Assembly: GCF_004362195.1 (NCBI RefSeq)
Contig: NZ_SNWG01000001.1
Coordinates: 2,914,001-2,978,000 of the forward strand
From: Microbacterium sp. BK668
Lineage (GTDB): Bacteria; Actinomycetota; Actinomycetes; Actinomycetales; Microbacteriaceae
Reading direction: 5' to 3'
Length of the DNA: 64,000 nucleotides
Shown here: in pieces, positions 9,341-20,043 of the stretch
Numbering within the stretch: the first letter of the stretch is position 1
Layout: each line of letters starts with the position of its first letter
Position numbers and translations under genes: made by a program
The notes under the pieces: model-generated
Databases searched by the model: none
What the model saw: only the letters and a program-made list of their open reading frames with translations
Told to the model about the DNA's origin: nothing

Positions 9341-11335
9341 TCAGGACTCGCCGAGGTGCGCGTGGATGGATGCCGCGAGCTTCGGGCCGACTCCAGGCAG
9401 CTCTTCGATCTGCTCCGTCGTGGCGCGCTTGAGCGCCGCGACGGAGCCGAAGTGCCGCAGCAGGGCGCGGATCCTCGCCTCGCCCAGGCCGGGTATCTCG
9501 GCGAGGACGCTCTGGATGTCGCTACGCCGGCGCTTGCGCTGATGCGTGATGGCGAAGCGGTGCGCTTCGTCGCGCAGGCGCTGCAGGAGATACAGCGCCT
9601 CGCTCGTGCGCGGAAGGATCACGGGGAAGTCCTCCCCCGGCAGCCACACCTCTTCCAGCCGCTTGGCGATGCCGCACAGCGCGATCTCCTCATGGCCGGC
9701 GTCGCGCAGGGCGCGCGCGGCCGCCTCGACCTGGGGCTTGCCGCCGTCGACGACGAGCAGCTGAGGGCGGTAGGCGAAGCGCGGCCGGCGCCGTTCGGTC
9801 ACGACGACCTCGTCATCCGCCGCAGCCTGCGAAGGGCCGCCGGGCGCGGCATCCTCCGTCCCCGCCTCGCGCAGCGCATCGTCTGCGGCATCGTCTGCGG
9901 GGTCGTCTGCGGGGTCGTCCTGAGCGTCGTCGCCACGGTCGACGTAGGCAAGGCGCCGCGTCAGCACCTGATAGAGCGAGTCGGTGTCGTCGGTGGTCTC
10001 CTCGACCTTGAACGAGCGGTACTGGTCCTTGCGGGGCAGGCCGTCCTCGAAGACGACCATCGAGGCGACGACGTTCGTGCCGCCGAGATGCGACACGTCG
10101 AAGCACTCGATGCGAAGCGGCGCCTCGGCGAGGTCGAGCGCCTCCTGCAGATCGGTGAGGGCCTGGGTGCGCGCGACGTAGTCGCTCGTGCGCCGTGTCT
10201 TGTGGAGCATGAGCGCCTGCTGCGCGTTGAGCGTCGCGGTCTTGAGAAGCTCGGCCTTGCGACCCCGCTGGGCGACCTGGATCGAGACGTTGCGCCCGCG
10301 GCGCCCGCGCAGCCACTCCTCGAGCTCGGCGGCGTCTTCGGGAAGGACGGGCACGAGCACCTGCTTCGGGATGTCCGCCTCGACCGCCGCGCCGTAAGTG
10401 CGCTGCAGCACTTGATCGACGAGCTCGGCGCCCGTGATGTCGAGCTCCTTCTCGATCGTCGTCGCGCGCACGCCGCGGACGCGCCCGCCGCGGATGACGA
10501 AGTGCTGCACGGTGGCGGCGAGCTCATCCTCCGCGATGCCGAAGAGGTCGGCGTCGGTGTCCTCCGACAGCACGAGGGCGCTCTTGTTGAGCACGGCGTC
10601 GATCGCCTGCAGCTTGTCGCGGTACACCGCGGCGGACTCGTAGTCCATCGCGGCGGATGCCTCGCGCATGCGCACCGTCAGCTCACGGGTGAAGCGCTGG
10701 TCGCCCCCGGACATGAAGGCGATGAAGTCCTCGACGATCGCACGATGCTCCTCGACGGTGACCTTCATCGAGCACGGTCCGCCGCACCGTCCGATCTGCC
10801 CCGGGAAACACGGCCGCCCCGTCGCCATCGCCTTCTTGTACGACGAGTCGCTGCAGGTGCGGATCGGGAAGACCTTGATCATCAGGTCGATCGTGTCGTG
10901 CACGGCCCACACCTTCGGGTAGGGGCCGAAGTACTTCGCCCCCTTGATGCGGCGGTTGCGGGTCACGATTACGCGCGGCGCCTCGTCCGCGAGAGTGATG
11001 GCCATGAAGGGATACGACTTGTCGTCGCGGTACCGGACGTTGAAGGGCGGATCGAACTCCTTGATCCACTGATACTCCAGCTGCAGGGAGTCAACGTCTG
11101 TCGCGACGACGGTCCATTCGACGGATGCCGCGGTCATCACCATGCGGCGGGTGCGCTCGTGGAGAGTGTGCAGCGGGGCGAAGTAGTTCGACAGCCGCGC
11201 GCGCAGATTCTTCGCCTTGCCGACGTAGAGCACGCGCCCGTCGGCGTCGCGGAAGCGGTACACACCCGGATTGGTGGGGATCTCGCCGGGTCTGGGCTTG
11301 TAGGCGACCGTCGGCGTGCGGGTGGTGGCGCCCAT
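9341..11335 (-). CDS. uvrC: Excinuclease ABC subunit C
   Basis: Makes both incisions in nucleotide excision repair. The 664-residue protein has the N-terminal GIY-YIG domain ([20 protein letters not shown]), the UVR motif near residue 210-240, the RNase H-like endonuclease region ([21 protein letters not shown]) and C-terminal helix-hairpin-helix repeats ending in LPGVGPKLA. An acidic low-complexity insert of roughly 45 residues with a DDPA repeat interrupts the nuclease region between LAYVDRG and RPRFAYRPQ. The ATG at 11335 starts 5 bases after uvrA. Confidence 0.96.
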   Translation of the reverse strand: MGATTRTPTVAYKPRPGEIPTNPGVYRFRDADGRVLYVGKAKNLRARLSNYFAPLHTLHERTRRMVMTAASVEWTVVATDVDSLQLEYQWIKEFDPPFNVRYRDDKSYPFMAITLADEAPRVIVTRNRRIKGAKYFGPYPKVWAVHDTIDLMIKVFPIRTCSDSSYKKAMATGRPCFPGQIGRCGGPCSMKVTVEEHRAIVEDFIAFMSGGDQRFTRELTVRMREASAAMDYESAAVYRDKLQAIDAVLNKSALVLSEDTDADLFGIAEDELAATVQHFVIRGGRVRGVRATTIEKELDITGAELVDQVLQRTYGAAVEADIPKQVLVPVLPEDAAELEEWLRGRRGRNVSIQVAQRGRKAELLKTATLNAQQALMLHKTRRTSDYVARTQALTDLQEALDLAEAPLRIECFDVSHLGGTNVVASMVVFEDGLPRKDQYRSFKVEETTDDTDSLYQVLTRRLAYVDRGDDAQDDPADDPADDAADDALREAGTEDAAPGGPSQAAADDEVVVTERRRPRFAYRPQLLVVDGGKPQVEAAARALRDAGHEEIALCGIAKRLEEVWLPGEDFPVILPRTSEALYLLQRLRDEAHRFAITHQRKRRRSDIQSVLAEIPGLGEARIRALLRHFGSVAALKRATTEQIEELPGVGPKLAASIHAHLGES
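9876..9923. repeat. 12-bp tandem repeat inside uvrC
   Basis: Four consecutive 12-base units (GCATCGTCTGCG twice, then GGGTCGTCTGCG, then GGGTCGTCCTGA) keep the uvrC frame and encode a tetrapeptide repeat of the DDPA/DDAA type on the minus strand. The array is the core of the acidic insert and is a likely site of length change by slippage. Confidence 0.85.
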
Positions 11336-11340
11336 CCCGC

Positions 11341-14283
11341 TCAGCCGGCCTTGCGCGCGACCGTCTCGTCGGCCGACGTCAGGCCGAGCACCTCGGCGAG
11401 GAACGCCCCCGTGTGGCTGCCCTCCACGCGCGCGACGGTCTCGGGCGTTCCGGTCGCGATGATCTCGCCGCCGCCGGACCCGCCCTCGGGTCCGAGATCG
11501 ATGACCCAGTCCGCCGACTTGATGACGTCGAGGTTGTGCTCGATGACGATGACCGTGTTGCCCTTGTCGACGAGCCCGTTCAGGACCTCGAGGAGGCGCC
11601 GGACGTCTTCGAAGTGCAGACCGGTGGTCGGCTCGTCGAGCACGTAGATGGAGCGGCCGTTCGACCGGCGCTGCAGCTCGGTCGCGAGCTTGACGCGCTG
11701 CGCCTCGCCGCCCGACAGGGTCGTCGCCGACTGCCCGAGCCGGACGTAGCCGAGCCCGACGTCGACGAGCGTCTGAAGGTAGCGGTGGATCGCCTGGATC
11801 GGCTCGAAGAAGACCGCCGCCTCGGCGATCGGCATCTCGAGCACCTCCGCGATGTTCTTGCCCTTGTAGTGCACGGCGAGCGTGTCGCGGTTGTACCGCT
11901 TGCCGTGGCACACCTCGCAGTCGACGTACACGTCGGGGAGGAAGTTCATCTCGATCTTGATCGTGCCGTCGCCCGAGCACGCCTCGCAGCGGCCGCCCTT
12001 GACGTTGAAGCTGAAGCGTCCGGGCTGGTAGCCGCGCACCTTCGCCTCGGGAGTCTCGCTGAAGAGCGTGCGGATGCGGTCGAAGACGCCCGTGTACGTC
12101 GCCGGGTTCGAGCGCGGCGTGCGCCCGATCGGCCCCTGATCGACGTGCACGACCTTGTCGAGGTCGTCGGTGCCCGTGACGCGGGTGTGCTTGCCGGCGA
12201 CGCGGCGCGCGCCGTTGAGCCGCGCGGCGAGCACCTCGTAGAGGATGTCGTTGACGAGGGAGGACTTGCCCGACCCGCTCACGCCGGTGACGGCGGTGAG
12301 CACGCCGAGCGGGAAGTCGACCGTGACGTTCTTGAGGTTGTTCTCCCGCGCGCCGACCACCGAGATCCTGCGGTTCTTGTCGATCTTGCGGCGCTTGTTC
12401 GGCGTCGGGATCTCGCGGCGACCCGTGAGGTAGTCGGCCGTGATCGACCCGCGGTCCTCGAGCAGGGAGGCGAGAGGTCCGGAGTGCACGACCTCTCCCC
12501 CGTCGACGCCGGCGCGGGGTCCGATGTCGACGACCCAGTCGGCCGCGTGGATGGTCTCCTCGTCATGCTCGACGACGATCAGCGTGTTGCCCAGATCGCG
12601 CAGCTTCACGAGCGTCTCGATGAGGCGGCGGTTGTCCCGCTGGTGCAGGCCGATCGACGGCTCGTCGAGGACGTAGAGCACTCCGGTCAGGCCCGAGCCG
12701 ATCTGGGTCGCCAGCCGGATGCGCTGCGCCTCGCCGCCCGAGAGCGATCCCGCCGAGCGGCTGAGGTTGAGGTAGTTGAGGCCCACCTGGATCAGGAAGT
12801 CGAGGCGCAGACGGATCTCACGGAGCACCTGCGCCGCGATCATCGCCTCGCGCTGCGTGAGCTCGAGCTGCGCGAAGAACCGCTGCGCGTCGGCGAGGCT
12901 CAGGCGCGAGGCATCCGCGATCGAATGCCCGTGCACGAGCACCGCCAGCACCTCCGGCTTGAGGCGATCCCCGTTGCACACCGCACACGGGACCTCGCGG
13001 AGATAGTCGGCCCACCGCTGGCGCTGCGTGTCGGACTCGGCCTGGGCGTACTGCCGCTCGATGTAGGGCACGACGCCCTCGAAGCCCGAGGAGTAGCGCA
13101 TCTCGCGCCCGTACCGGTTCTTCCAGCGGACGGTGACCTTGTAGTTCTCGCCGCGCAGAACGGCTTCCTGGACCGCCTGGGGCAGCCTCTTCCACGGCGT
13201 GTCGAGCGAGAAGCCGAGGTCGGCGGCGAGTCCCTCGAGGAGCCGCTCGTAGTACTGGAAGAGTCCCTTGCCCTGCGTCGTCCACGGGATGAGCACGCCT
13301 TCGCGGATGGAGAGGTCCTCGTCGCCGAGCATGAGGTCGACGTCGACCGACATGCGCGTTCCGAGGCCCGAGCAGGTGGGACAGGCGCCGAATGGGGCGT
13401 TGAACGAGAACGTCCGCGGCTCTATCTCGGTCAGCTGAAGAGGGTGGCCGTTCGGGCACGCGAGCTTCTCGGAGAAGTTCTGCCACGCGGCATCGCCCTC
13501 CTCGTCGACGAAGTTCACCTGCATGATGCCGCCGGCCAGGCCCAAGGCCGTCTCGACGGAGTCGGTGACGCGGCCGAGGATGTCGTCGCTGGCGACGAGG
13601 CGGTCGACCACCACCGCGATGTCGTGCTTGTAGCTCTTCTTCAGCACCGGCGGCTCGGCGAGCTGGATGAGCTCGCCGTCGACGATCCCGCGGGCGTAGC
13701 CCTTCGCACCGAGCTCCCGGAAGAGGTCGACGAACTCGCCCTTCTTCTGGGTCACGACCGGCGCGACGATCTGGTACCGGGTGCGCTCGGGAAGCTCCAG
13801 AAGCTGATCCGCGATCTGCTGCACGGTCTGACGCCGGATGATCTCGCCGCACTCGGGGCAGTGCGGCACGCCGATGCGCGCCCACAGCAGGCGCATGTAG
13901 TCGTGGATCTCGGTGATCGTGCCGACCGTCGATCGGGGGTTGCGGTTGGTCGACTTCTGGTCGATTGAGACGGCGGGGCTCAGGCCCTCGATGAAGTCGA
14001 CGTCGGGACGGTCGACCTGGCCGAGGAACTGGCGTGCGTACGCACTGAGCGACTCGACATACCGGCGCTGGCCCTCGGCGAAGATCGTGTCGAAGGCGAG
14101 ACTGGACTTGCCGGAGCCGGACAGGCCGGTGAAGACGACGAGCGAGTCGCGAGGGATGTCGAGGTCGACGTCCTTGAGGTTGTGCACGCGCGCTCCGCGC
14201 ACGCTCAACTGCCCGGTGGAGCCGGACTTCACGGCCGGGTTCGGGCTGCTGTTTGCGGGCGCGACGACAGGGACGATGGGCAC
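11341..14283 (-). CDS. uvrA: Excinuclease ABC subunit A
   Basis: Damage-sensing ATPase of nucleotide excision repair. The 980-residue protein holds two ABC modules: Walker [10 protein letters not shown] near residue 55 and GVSGSGKSS near 673, signatures LSGGEAQRI and LSGGEAQRV, Walker [10 protein letters not shown] and VLDEPTTGL. The second zinc module (CEACSGDG...CEVCHGKRY) is complete; the first has CPNGH in place of one Cys pair, a form I know from other actinobacteria. Start is GTG. About 20 residues before the conserved [11 protein letters not shown] are extra and low in complexity. Confidence 0.97.
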   Translation of the reverse strand: MPIVPVVAPANSSPNPAVKSGSTGQLSVRGARVHNLKDVDLDIPRDSLVVFTGLSGSGKSSLAFDTIFAEGQRRYVESLSAYARQFLGQVDRPDVDFIEGLSPAVSIDQKSTNRNPRSTVGTITEIHDYMRLLWARIGVPHCPECGEIIRRQTVQQIADQLLELPERTRYQIVAPVVTQKKGEFVDLFRELGAKGYARGIVDGELIQLAEPPVLKKSYKHDIAVVVDRLVASDDILGRVTDSVETALGLAGGIMQVNFVDEEGDAAWQNFSEKLACPNGHPLQLTEIEPRTFSFNAPFGACPTCSGLGTRMSVDVDLMLGDEDLSIREGVLIPWTTQGKGLFQYYERLLEGLAADLGFSLDTPWKRLPQAVQEAVLRGENYKVTVRWKNRYGREMRYSSGFEGVVPYIERQYAQAESDTQRQRWADYLREVPCAVCNGDRLKPEVLAVLVHGHSIADASRLSLADAQRFFAQLELTQREAMIAAQVLREIRLRLDFLIQVGLNYLNLSRSAGSLSGGEAQRIRLATQIGSGLTGVLYVLDEPSIGLHQRDNRRLIETLVKLRDLGNTLIVVEHDEETIHAADWVVDIGPRAGVDGGEVVHSGPLASLLEDRGSITADYLTGRREIPTPNKRRKIDKNRRISVVGARENNLKNVTVDFPLGVLTAVTGVSGSGKSSLVNDILYEVLAARLNGARRVAGKHTRVTGTDDLDKVVHVDQGPIGRTPRSNPATYTGVFDRIRTLFSETPEAKVRGYQPGRFSFNVKGGRCEACSGDGTIKIEMNFLPDVYVDCEVCHGKRYNRDTLAVHYKGKNIAEVLEMPIAEAAVFFEPIQAIHRYLQTLVDVGLGYVRLGQSATTLSGGEAQRVKLATELQRRSNGRSIYVLDEPTTGLHFEDVRRLLEVLNGLVDKGNTVIVIEHNLDVIKSADWVIDLGPEGGSGGGEIIATGTPETVARVEGSHTGAFLAEVLGLTSADETVARKAG

Positions 14284-14356
14284 CCGACAAGTCTAGGCGG
14301 GCCCTCCGACACCGGGTTCGCGCGGAGTTCGCCGCTCGCGAAGGCCGGACGGGAAT

Positions 14357-14396
14357 GACGGATGCCGCGGGGCGCAGCGGCCCCGCGGCATCCGTC
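14357..14396 (-). terminator. Terminator after the 5'-nucleotidase gene, built from two inverted GGATGCC copies
   Basis: A perfect 16-bp stem (14357-14372 with 14381-14396, 8-base loop) that continues for four more pairs with one G-U. The arms read GACGGATGCCGCGGGG and its complement, so each arm carries one copy of the window-wide GGATGCC motif. It lies 13 bases past the stop of the minus-strand 5'-nucleotidase gene and upstream of uvrA. Confidence 0.85.
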
Positions 14397-14409
14397 GTTC
14401 AGCACGTCG

Positions 14410-16800
14410 TCAAAGCACCAGGACGGGCACGCGCGGCGCCTGGGAGGGCTTGACGTCGTCGTTGCCGCCGTACGAAGCCCACAGAAGGTGGAGGCCCTTC
14501 TGGAGGCGAGGCAGCTTGACCTTGACGAGACCGTTGTCGTCGGCGTCCAGGGTCACCGTCGCGATGAGCGTCGACCGGTCGTAGATCTTCACCTCACCGG
14601 TGGGCACAGCGCCGCCCTCGGTGCTGACGCGCACCGTGTACTGGACAGCGCCGTTGCCGCGCACCAGCAGCTTGTTCGGCCAGGCCAGCGTCGTGCTGTC
14701 GGCCTTGTCGATGGCGAGCGGCACAGCGATCGACGTGCCCGTCGTCGGCCCCGTGAGGGTGAGCTCGACGCTGCCGCCGAGCGGCACGTCGGCGGGAAGC
14801 GGGACGGAGACCTTCGCCTGGCCGTAGTCGTCGTACGCGCGCGTGCCGACGGTGTTGTCGACCGGGAAGGTGCCGAGCACCTGGTCGCCGAGCGTGACTT
14901 CGAGCTCGGTGTCCTTCAGGTCACCCGGGCCCGTCATCGCCCAGGAGCTGACATCGAACGCGACGGTGCCGGCCGGGTCGTATGCCGCGGGGGCACCGTC
15001 CGGGAACTCGACGCTGACGGCGCGCTGCGAGTAGTCGACGGGAAGCGGGGCCTCCTGAGCGAACTCCTCCATGTAGTCCACCATCGCCGCCAGGTCGACC
15101 TTGCCGGTGTCGCGCTTGCTCGTTCCGTTCGCGAACTCACGGAAGTTGTCGCCGCCGCCCGCGAGGAACGAGTTGGCGGTGACGGAGTAGGTCGCAGCGA
15201 GGTCGATGGGCTCGCCGTGCAGCCACATCCCGGTCACGGTGCCTTCCGCCTCGTCGTACGTCAGACCGGCCTCGTTCTCCTGCGTCGCGGGGTTGTCGAG
15301 GCGTACCTCCGTCACGATCTCCTGCGTGTAGGTGTATTCGAAGCCCTCCGACGTGCCCAGCCGCAGGTAAGGGCGCGAGCCGGGTCCGTTGTACGCGTCG
15401 CGCTGCCACTGCTGTTCGAGCACCGTCTTGATCTGCGCACCCGTGAGACGCATGTTCACGAGGGTGTTCGCGAACGGCTGCACGACGGCCGCCTGCCGGT
15501 ACGTCAGCTCGCGCGTGCCGTCCGCGAGGGCTGTACCGGTCATGTCCTGGCGCATGCCGCCGGGGTTCATGAAGGCGATCTGCGCGGCCCCGGACTCCGG
15601 CTGCTCGGTGGCCCACTGCTGCACCTCGGCGACGAGGTTCCCCAGAGTGGATTCGCCTCCGCGATTCTCCGTCGTGCCGTCGGCGAGCTTCGCGCGGTAG
15701 AAGGGACCGGCCATCGTGCCGAGCTTCACCTTGCCGAGCTCTTCGGCCGCGGTGAAGGCGGCGGCCACGATCGCCGCCACGTCCTCGTCGGGATCGCCGG
15801 GCTGCGTCGCGATGGGGAGGATGGTCTGGGTGACGGCCTGGACGACGCCGGTCGCACCGTCCACCCGGAAGATCAGCTGATTGAGGTTGGTGCCGTACTG
15901 CCCGGCCGACACGACCGGACGCTTCGTGACCGCGCGCCCCTCGTCGACCCAGTCCTGCACCGTGTACGAGCAGTTGTAGGCGAGGTGGGTGTGTCCCGAC
16001 ACGATCGCGTCTACGTCGGACGAGACGCCGCTGACGATCTCGCCCCATGCGGTGCCCGGCGCCGCGCCCGCAGTGCAGTCGACGGTCGGAGATCCCTCGT
16101 GCACCAGCATGACGACGAGATCTGCGCCGGCAGCCTCGAGCGCCGCCGCTTCGGCATTGACGGACTCGACGATGCCGCGGACCTCGAGGTCGGCGATCCC
16201 GGTCGGGCTCACCAGCGCCGGGAGGTCTTCCGTGACCGCGCCCACGAATCCGACCTGGACGTCGCCGAACTCCTTGATCCACGAGGCCGGGACGGCGTCG
16301 TCGCCGGTCGCACGCATCTTGAGGTTCGACGCGATGTACTCCCAGGTCGCGCCGCCCCAGGGGTTGTCGACCGGGTCGTAGGGAGCCATCACCCGGTTCA
16401 CCAGGTCGTCGTAGCCCTGATCGAGCTCGTGGTTGCCGACCGCCGACACTTCGAGACCGGCGGCGTTGAGCGCGTCGATCGTGGGCTTGTCGTCCTGGAT
16501 GAACGACTCGAAGGTCGAGGCCCCGATCAGGTCTCCCGCGGCCGCGAAGACGGTGTTGGGGTTCGCGGCCCGCAGGCTGTCGACGACACCCGCCATCTTC
16601 GCCGCGCCGGCTTCGACGCCGTTGGCGCCGATGCGCCCGTGGAAGTCGTTCGTCGCCAGGATCTGGACGTCGATCGTCGCCGCGTGGGCGGGCGGCGCGG
16701 CGATCAGGCCGGCGCCGAGGGCGATCGCGGCCGCCGCGGCGCTTGTGGCGAGCCGTCGGCGGTTCCGGGTGCTGTGTTCTGGATGCGACCGCATAGGCAT
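14410..16800 (-). CDS. Secreted bifunctional metallophosphatase/5'-nucleotidase
   Basis: Extracytoplasmic enzyme of the UshA/5'-nucleotidase family, expected to release phosphate and nucleosides from nucleotides. The 796-residue product has a Sec signal peptide (RNRRRL, hydrophobic Ala-rich core, cleavage near AHA-A), the metallophosphatase motifs ATNDFHGR, AAGDLIG and GNHELDQG, the C-terminal substrate domain with SFLAGGGDNF, and a final Ig-like domain (YDRSTLIATVTLDADDNG). I chose the ATG at 16800 because an AGAGGA lies six bases upstream; ATGs at 16806 and 16794 are alternatives. No cell-wall sorting signal is visible, so it may be released. Confidence 0.9.
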   Translation of the reverse strand: MPMRSHPEHSTRNRRRLATSAAAAAIALGAGLIAAPPAHAATIDVQILATNDFHGRIGANGVEAGAAKMAGVVDSLRAANPNTVFAAAGDLIGASTFESFIQDDKPTIDALNAAGLEVSAVGNHELDQGYDDLVNRVMAPYDPVDNPWGGATWEYIASNLKMRATGDDAVPASWIKEFGDVQVGFVGAVTEDLPALVSPTGIADLEVRGIVESVNAEAAALEAAGADLVVMLVHEGSPTVDCTAGAAPGTAWGEIVSGVSSDVDAIVSGHTHLAYNCSYTVQDWVDEGRAVTKRPVVSAGQYGTNLNQLIFRVDGATGVVQAVTQTILPIATQPGDPDEDVAAIVAAAFTAAEELGKVKLGTMAGPFYRAKLADGTTENRGGESTLGNLVAEVQQWATEQPESGAAQIAFMNPGGMRQDMTGTALADGTRELTYRQAAVVQPFANTLVNMRLTGAQIKTVLEQQWQRDAYNGPGSRPYLRLGTSEGFEYTYTQEIVTEVRLDNPATQENEAGLTYDEAEGTVTGMWLHGEPIDLAATYSVTANSFLAGGGDNFREFANGTSKRDTGKVDLAAMVDYMEEFAQEAPLPVDYSQRAVSVEFPDGAPAAYDPAGTVAFDVSSWAMTGPGDLKDTELEVTLGDQVLGTFPVDNTVGTRAYDDYGQAKVSVPLPADVPLGGSVELTLTGPTTGTSIAVPLAIDKADSTTLAWPNKLLVRGNGAVQYTVRVSTEGGAVPTGEVKIYDRSTLIATVTLDADDNGLVKVKLPRLQKGLHLLWASYGGNDDVKPSQAPRVPVLVL

Positions 16801-16998
16801 GTGCATTCCTCTTCTGTCGGGTGGACGCTCCGCGGCACAGCGGCGCCTTCGCCTGCCGAGCCTCGCAGCGAGCCTAGGAAATCGCTGGGAGGTTGCATAG
16901 GGGATGAGAGGAAGTTCACGAAATCGTTGCGGGGCCGACACGCCGCGTGTCTGCGCTGACACGCCGCACCGCACTCCGCGGAACTCCGTCGCAACGCC

Positions 16999-17038
16999 GA
17001 GGTCCGGCCGAGCTCCGGCCGAGGTCCGGCCGAGGTCG
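16999..17038. repeat. 11-bp tandem repeat upstream of the 5'-nucleotidase gene
   Basis: Three full units (GAGGTCCGGCC, GAGCTCCGGCC, GAGGTCCGGCC) and seven bases of a fourth, flanked by the inverted 6-mers GCAACG (16991-16996) and CGTTGC (17037-17042). It lies in the 252-base gap between ohrR and the 5'-nucleotidase gene, just beyond the ohrR stop. Possible protein-binding array; nothing else in that gap is recognisable. Confidence 0.65.
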
Positions 17039-17052
17039 TTGCAGGCGCCGCC

Positions 17053-17508
17053 TCAGGAGACGCGGCGCACGGCTGCTGTCCGTCCACCGGCGAACGGAGC
17101 GAGCCCGTCGCGCAGTTCGGCGAGCTGCGAGGCATCCATTCCGGTGCGCTCCATGATCTGACGCGGCACGTCGAGGGCGAGCGCGCGCAGCTCCCGGCCG
17201 GCTGCGGTAAGTCCGATCTCGAGGACGCGCTCGTCGCCCGCTCGGCGCGCGCGGGTGACGCGCCCCTGCGCCTCGAGGCGCTTGACGAGCGGCGAGAGGG
17301 TCGCAGCCTCCATCGCGAGCTCGTCCGCCAGGTCGCCGAGAGAGCGCGGAGAGTCCTCCCACAGCGCGAGCATCACCAAATACTGCGGATGCGTGAGCCC
17401 CAGCGGCTCGAGCACCGGGCGGTACAACGCGACGACGTTTCGCGCCGCGGTCACGAGGGCGAAGCAGAGCTGGTTCTCGAGCTTGAGAAGGTCGTCGGAC
17501 GTGGACAC
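17053..17508 (-). CDS. ohrR: OhrR-type MarR family redox-sensing repressor
   Basis: MarR-family winged-helix regulator. The 151-residue sequence aligns closely with OhrR from memory: KLENQLCFAL with the reactive Cys15, YRPVLEPLGLTHPQYLVMLALWE, and the wing region SPLVKRLEAQGRVTR. OhrR proteins are inactivated when organic peroxides oxidise this Cys. The usual target ohr is not in the window; the divergent neighbour is a small zinc-ribbon gene. A -10-like TAGAAT (17520-17515) sits 7 bases before the ATG, so the message may be leaderless. An AT-rich palindrome lies just upstream. Confidence 0.85.
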   Translation of the reverse strand: MSTSDDLLKLENQLCFALVTAARNVVALYRPVLEPLGLTHPQYLVMLALWEDSPRSLGDLADELAMEAATLSPLVKRLEAQGRVTRARRAGDERVLEIGLTAAGRELRALALDVPRQIMERTGMDASQLAELRDGLAPFAGGRTAAVRRVS

Positions 17509-17533
17509 GACTCGATTCTAGCCGCACGAATCT

Positions 17534-17545
17534 TTAGTACACTAA
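17534..17545. promoter_or_regulatory. Palindrome in the ohrR/small-gene divergent promoter, probable MarR operator
   Basis: TTAGT-AC-ACTAA, extendable to CTTTAGT/ACTAAGG with one mismatch. It is strikingly A/T-rich for this genome. It covers a -10-like TACACT (17538-17543) for the plus-strand gene, whose GTG follows at 17551, and falls at the -35 position for the minus-strand ohrR. Such placement would let OhrR repress both genes. Binding is inferred, not shown. Confidence 0.6.
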
Positions 17546-17550
17546 GGAAG

Positions 17551-17805
17551 GTGATCGAGAACGCACCCTCCTCCCCCAGCCGCCCGCCGCTGCGTCAACG
17601 CGTCCGCGAGGCAGGCGGGTGGTACGCGTGGTTCAACTCCCGGCTCATCCGCCTCGCCGGCCCGGCGGCCGTCGGCCCCTACGAGACCACTCCGCCCCCG
17701 TCGGTGAAGGAGCGCGCTGAGCGCGCCTGTCCGCTGTGCGGTGCGCCGATGTCGGAGCACACCTTCGACCGCAGCGGCCCCAAGCCGCTGATGCACTGCC
17801 CCTGA
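17551..17805 (+). CDS. Small hypothetical protein with C-terminal zinc-ribbon-like cysteines
   Basis: An 84-residue product starting at GTG 17551. The N-terminal part is basic with a short WYAWFNSRLIRLAGP segment; the C-terminus has CPLCGAPMSEH...MHCP, which could hold a zinc ion. I do not recognise the family. It is divergent from ohrR and its start sits directly after the palindrome, with the -10-like TACACT placing transcription at or next to the GTG. This suggests control by OhrR. The adjacent AAGGAAG is too close to the start codon to be a good ribosome site. Confidence 0.6.
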   Translation: MIENAPSSPSRPPLRQRVREAGGWYAWFNSRLIRLAGPAAVGPYETTPPPSVKERAERACPLCGAPMSEHTFDRSGPKPLMHCP

Positions 17806-17850
17806 TCGCAGGCCCTCAGACCCGGGCCGGTCCCCGTCTTCGCGGTCGGC

Positions 17851-19932
17851 TCAGGCGTGCCCGGCCCGCTCCATCGCCCGCAGCTCCTTCTTGAGGTCCT
17901 GGACCTCGTCGCGGAGGCGGGCGGCGAGCTCGAACTTGAGCTCTCCCGCGGCCGCGAGCATCTGGTCGGACAGGTCGGCGATCGTCGCCTCGAGCTGCTC
18001 CGCTCCCTCGGCGGCCAGACCCTCGCGGCGGAGCTGCGGGGTCGGGGCCTTGCCCTTGCCCGACTTCGTCTTGGCGGCCGCCTTCCCACGCATCATGCGA
18101 TCGGTGTCGGACGCCTCGCGCGCCAGCACCTCCGTGATGTCGGCGATGCGCTTGCGCAAGGGCTGCGGATCGATGCCGTTCGCCAGGTTGTAGGCGATCT
18201 GCTTGTCGCGACGGCGCTCGGTCTCGTCGATCGCGTTGCGCATCGAGTCGGTGACGCTGTCGGCGTACATGTGCACCTCGCCCGAGACGTTGCGCGCGGC
18301 GCGGCCGATCGTCTGAATGAGTGAGGTCCCCGAACGGAGGAAGCCCTCCTTGTCGGCGTCGAGGATCGACACGAGCGACACTTCGGGGAGGTCGAGCCCC
18401 TCACGCAGGAGGTTGATGCCCACGAGCACGTCGTAGACTCCCGCGCGCAGCTCGGTGAGGAGCTCGACGCGGCGCAGCGTGTCGACGTCGGAGTGCAGAT
18501 AGCGCACGCGCACGCCGTGCTCGCCGAGGAAGTCGGTCAGCTCCTCGGCCATCTTCTTCGTCAGCGTCGTCACGAGCACGCGTTCGTCGCGCTCGGAGCG
18601 CACGCGGATCTCTTCGAGCAGATCGTCGATCTGACCCTTCGACGGCTTGACGATGATCTTCGGATCGACCAGGCCCGTGGGGCGGATGATCTGCTCGACG
18701 ACGCCGTCGGCGATGCCCATCTCGTAGCGGCCGGGCGTGGCCGAGAGGTAGACCGTCTGGCCGACTCGCTCCTTGAACTCGTCCCACCGCAGCGGTCGGT
18801 TGTCGAGCGCGCTGGGCAGCCGGAATCCGTGGTCGACGAGCGTGCGCTTGCGCGAGGCATCCCCCTCGTACATCGCCCCGATCTGCGGCACGGTGACGTG
18901 CGACTCATCGATGACCATGAGGAAGTCGTCGGGGAAGAAGTCGAGCAGCGTGTGCGGCGGCTCACCCGGCATGCGGCCGTCGAGATGACGGGAGTAGTTC
19001 TCGATCCCCGAGCAGAAGCCGAGCTGCTGCAGCATCTCGAGGTCGAACGTCGTGCGCATGCGCAGCCGCTGCGCCTCGAGGAGCTTGTTCTGTCCCTCGA
19101 GCTCCTTGAGGCGCTCCTCGAGCTCGTGCTCGATCGTTCCGATCGCGCGCTGGACGGTCTCGGTGCCTGCGGCGTAGTGCGTCGCCGGGAAGATCGGCAC
19201 GGAGTCCATGCGCTGCACGACGTCTCCGGTGAGCGGATGCAGCATGTACAGCGCTTCGATCTCGTCGCCGAACATCTCGATGCGGATGGCGTACTCCTCG
19301 TACACCGGGATGATCTCGATCGTGTCGCCCCGCACGCGGAAGTTGCCGCGCGAGAAGTCCACATCGTTGCGGTTGTACTGCATCGCGATGAACTTGCGGA
19401 TGAGGGCGTCGCGGTCGTAGCGCTCCCCGACCTGCAGCGCGACCATCGCGCGCAGGTACTCCTCGGGCGAGCCCAGGCCGTAGATGCACGAGACGGTGCT
19501 CACGACGATGACGTCGCGCCGGCTCAGCAGCGAATTGGTCGTCGAATGGCGCAGGCGCTCGACCTCGGCGTTGATCGACGAGTCCTTCTCGATGAAGGTG
19601 TCTGTCTGCGGGACGTATGCCTCGGGCTGGTAGTAGTCGTAGTAGCTGACGAAGTACTCCACCGCGTTGTTGGGCATGAGGTCGCGGAACTCGTTGGCGA
19701 GCTGCGCCGCGAGCGTCTTGTTGTGCGCGAGCACGAGCGTCGGGCGCTGGACGGCCTCGACGAGCCACGCCGTGGTGGCCGACTTCCCGGTGCCGGTCGC
19801 GCCCAGCAGCACGACGTCGGTCTCGCCGGCGTTGATGCGGGCGGCGAGCTCGGCGATCGCCTGCGGCTGATCGCCGCTCGGGGCGTACTCGCTGATGACC
19901 TCGAAGGGGCGCACGGAACGTGTCGTCTGCAC
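17851..19932 (-). CDS. uvrB: Excinuclease ABC subunit B
   Basis: Helicase-like subunit that verifies damage and loads UvrC. The 693-residue protein has Walker [11 protein letters not shown] near residue 44, the beta-hairpin region ([12 protein letters not shown]), DESHVT, the helicase motif TIGRAARN and the C-terminal UVR domain that binds UvrC. Start is GTG at 19932; the nearby ATG at 19936 is out of frame. All three uvr genes lie within 11 kb here. Confidence 0.97.
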   Translation of the reverse strand: MQTTRSVRPFEVISEYAPSGDQPQAIAELAARINAGETDVVLLGATGTGKSATTAWLVEAVQRPTLVLAHNKTLAAQLANEFRDLMPNNAVEYFVSYYDYYQPEAYVPQTDTFIEKDSSINAEVERLRHSTTNSLLSRRDVIVVSTVSCIYGLGSPEEYLRAMVALQVGERYDRDALIRKFIAMQYNRNDVDFSRGNFRVRGDTIEIIPVYEEYAIRIEMFGDEIEALYMLHPLTGDVVQRMDSVPIFPATHYAAGTETVQRAIGTIEHELEERLKELEGQNKLLEAQRLRMRTTFDLEMLQQLGFCSGIENYSRHLDGRMPGEPPHTLLDFFPDDFLMVIDESHVTVPQIGAMYEGDASRKRTLVDHGFRLPSALDNRPLRWDEFKERVGQTVYLSATPGRYEMGIADGVVEQIIRPTGLVDPKIIVKPSKGQIDDLLEEIRVRSERDERVLVTTLTKKMAEELTDFLGEHGVRVRYLHSDVDTLRRVELLTELRAGVYDVLVGINLLREGLDLPEVSLVSILDADKEGFLRSGTSLIQTIGRAARNVSGEVHMYADSVTDSMRNAIDETERRRDKQIAYNLANGIDPQPLRKRIADITEVLAREASDTDRMMRGKAAAKTKSGKGKAPTPQLRREGLAAEGAEQLEATIADLSDQMLAAAGELKFELAARLRDEVQDLKKELRAMERAGHA

Positions 19933-20043
19933 CCATCCAGGTTAGGCGGGCCCTCCGACACCGCGGGCGGCGTTCGCGGGCGGCGGAGGCGGCGCGAGCG
20001 CGATCCCTCGATGCCGCACACCGCTCCGGGGCATCGCGCACGC

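Noticed and set aside
11125-13968. 947-codon plus-strand frame opposite uvrA
   Set aside because: Frame complementary to uvrA codons; no recognisable domain.
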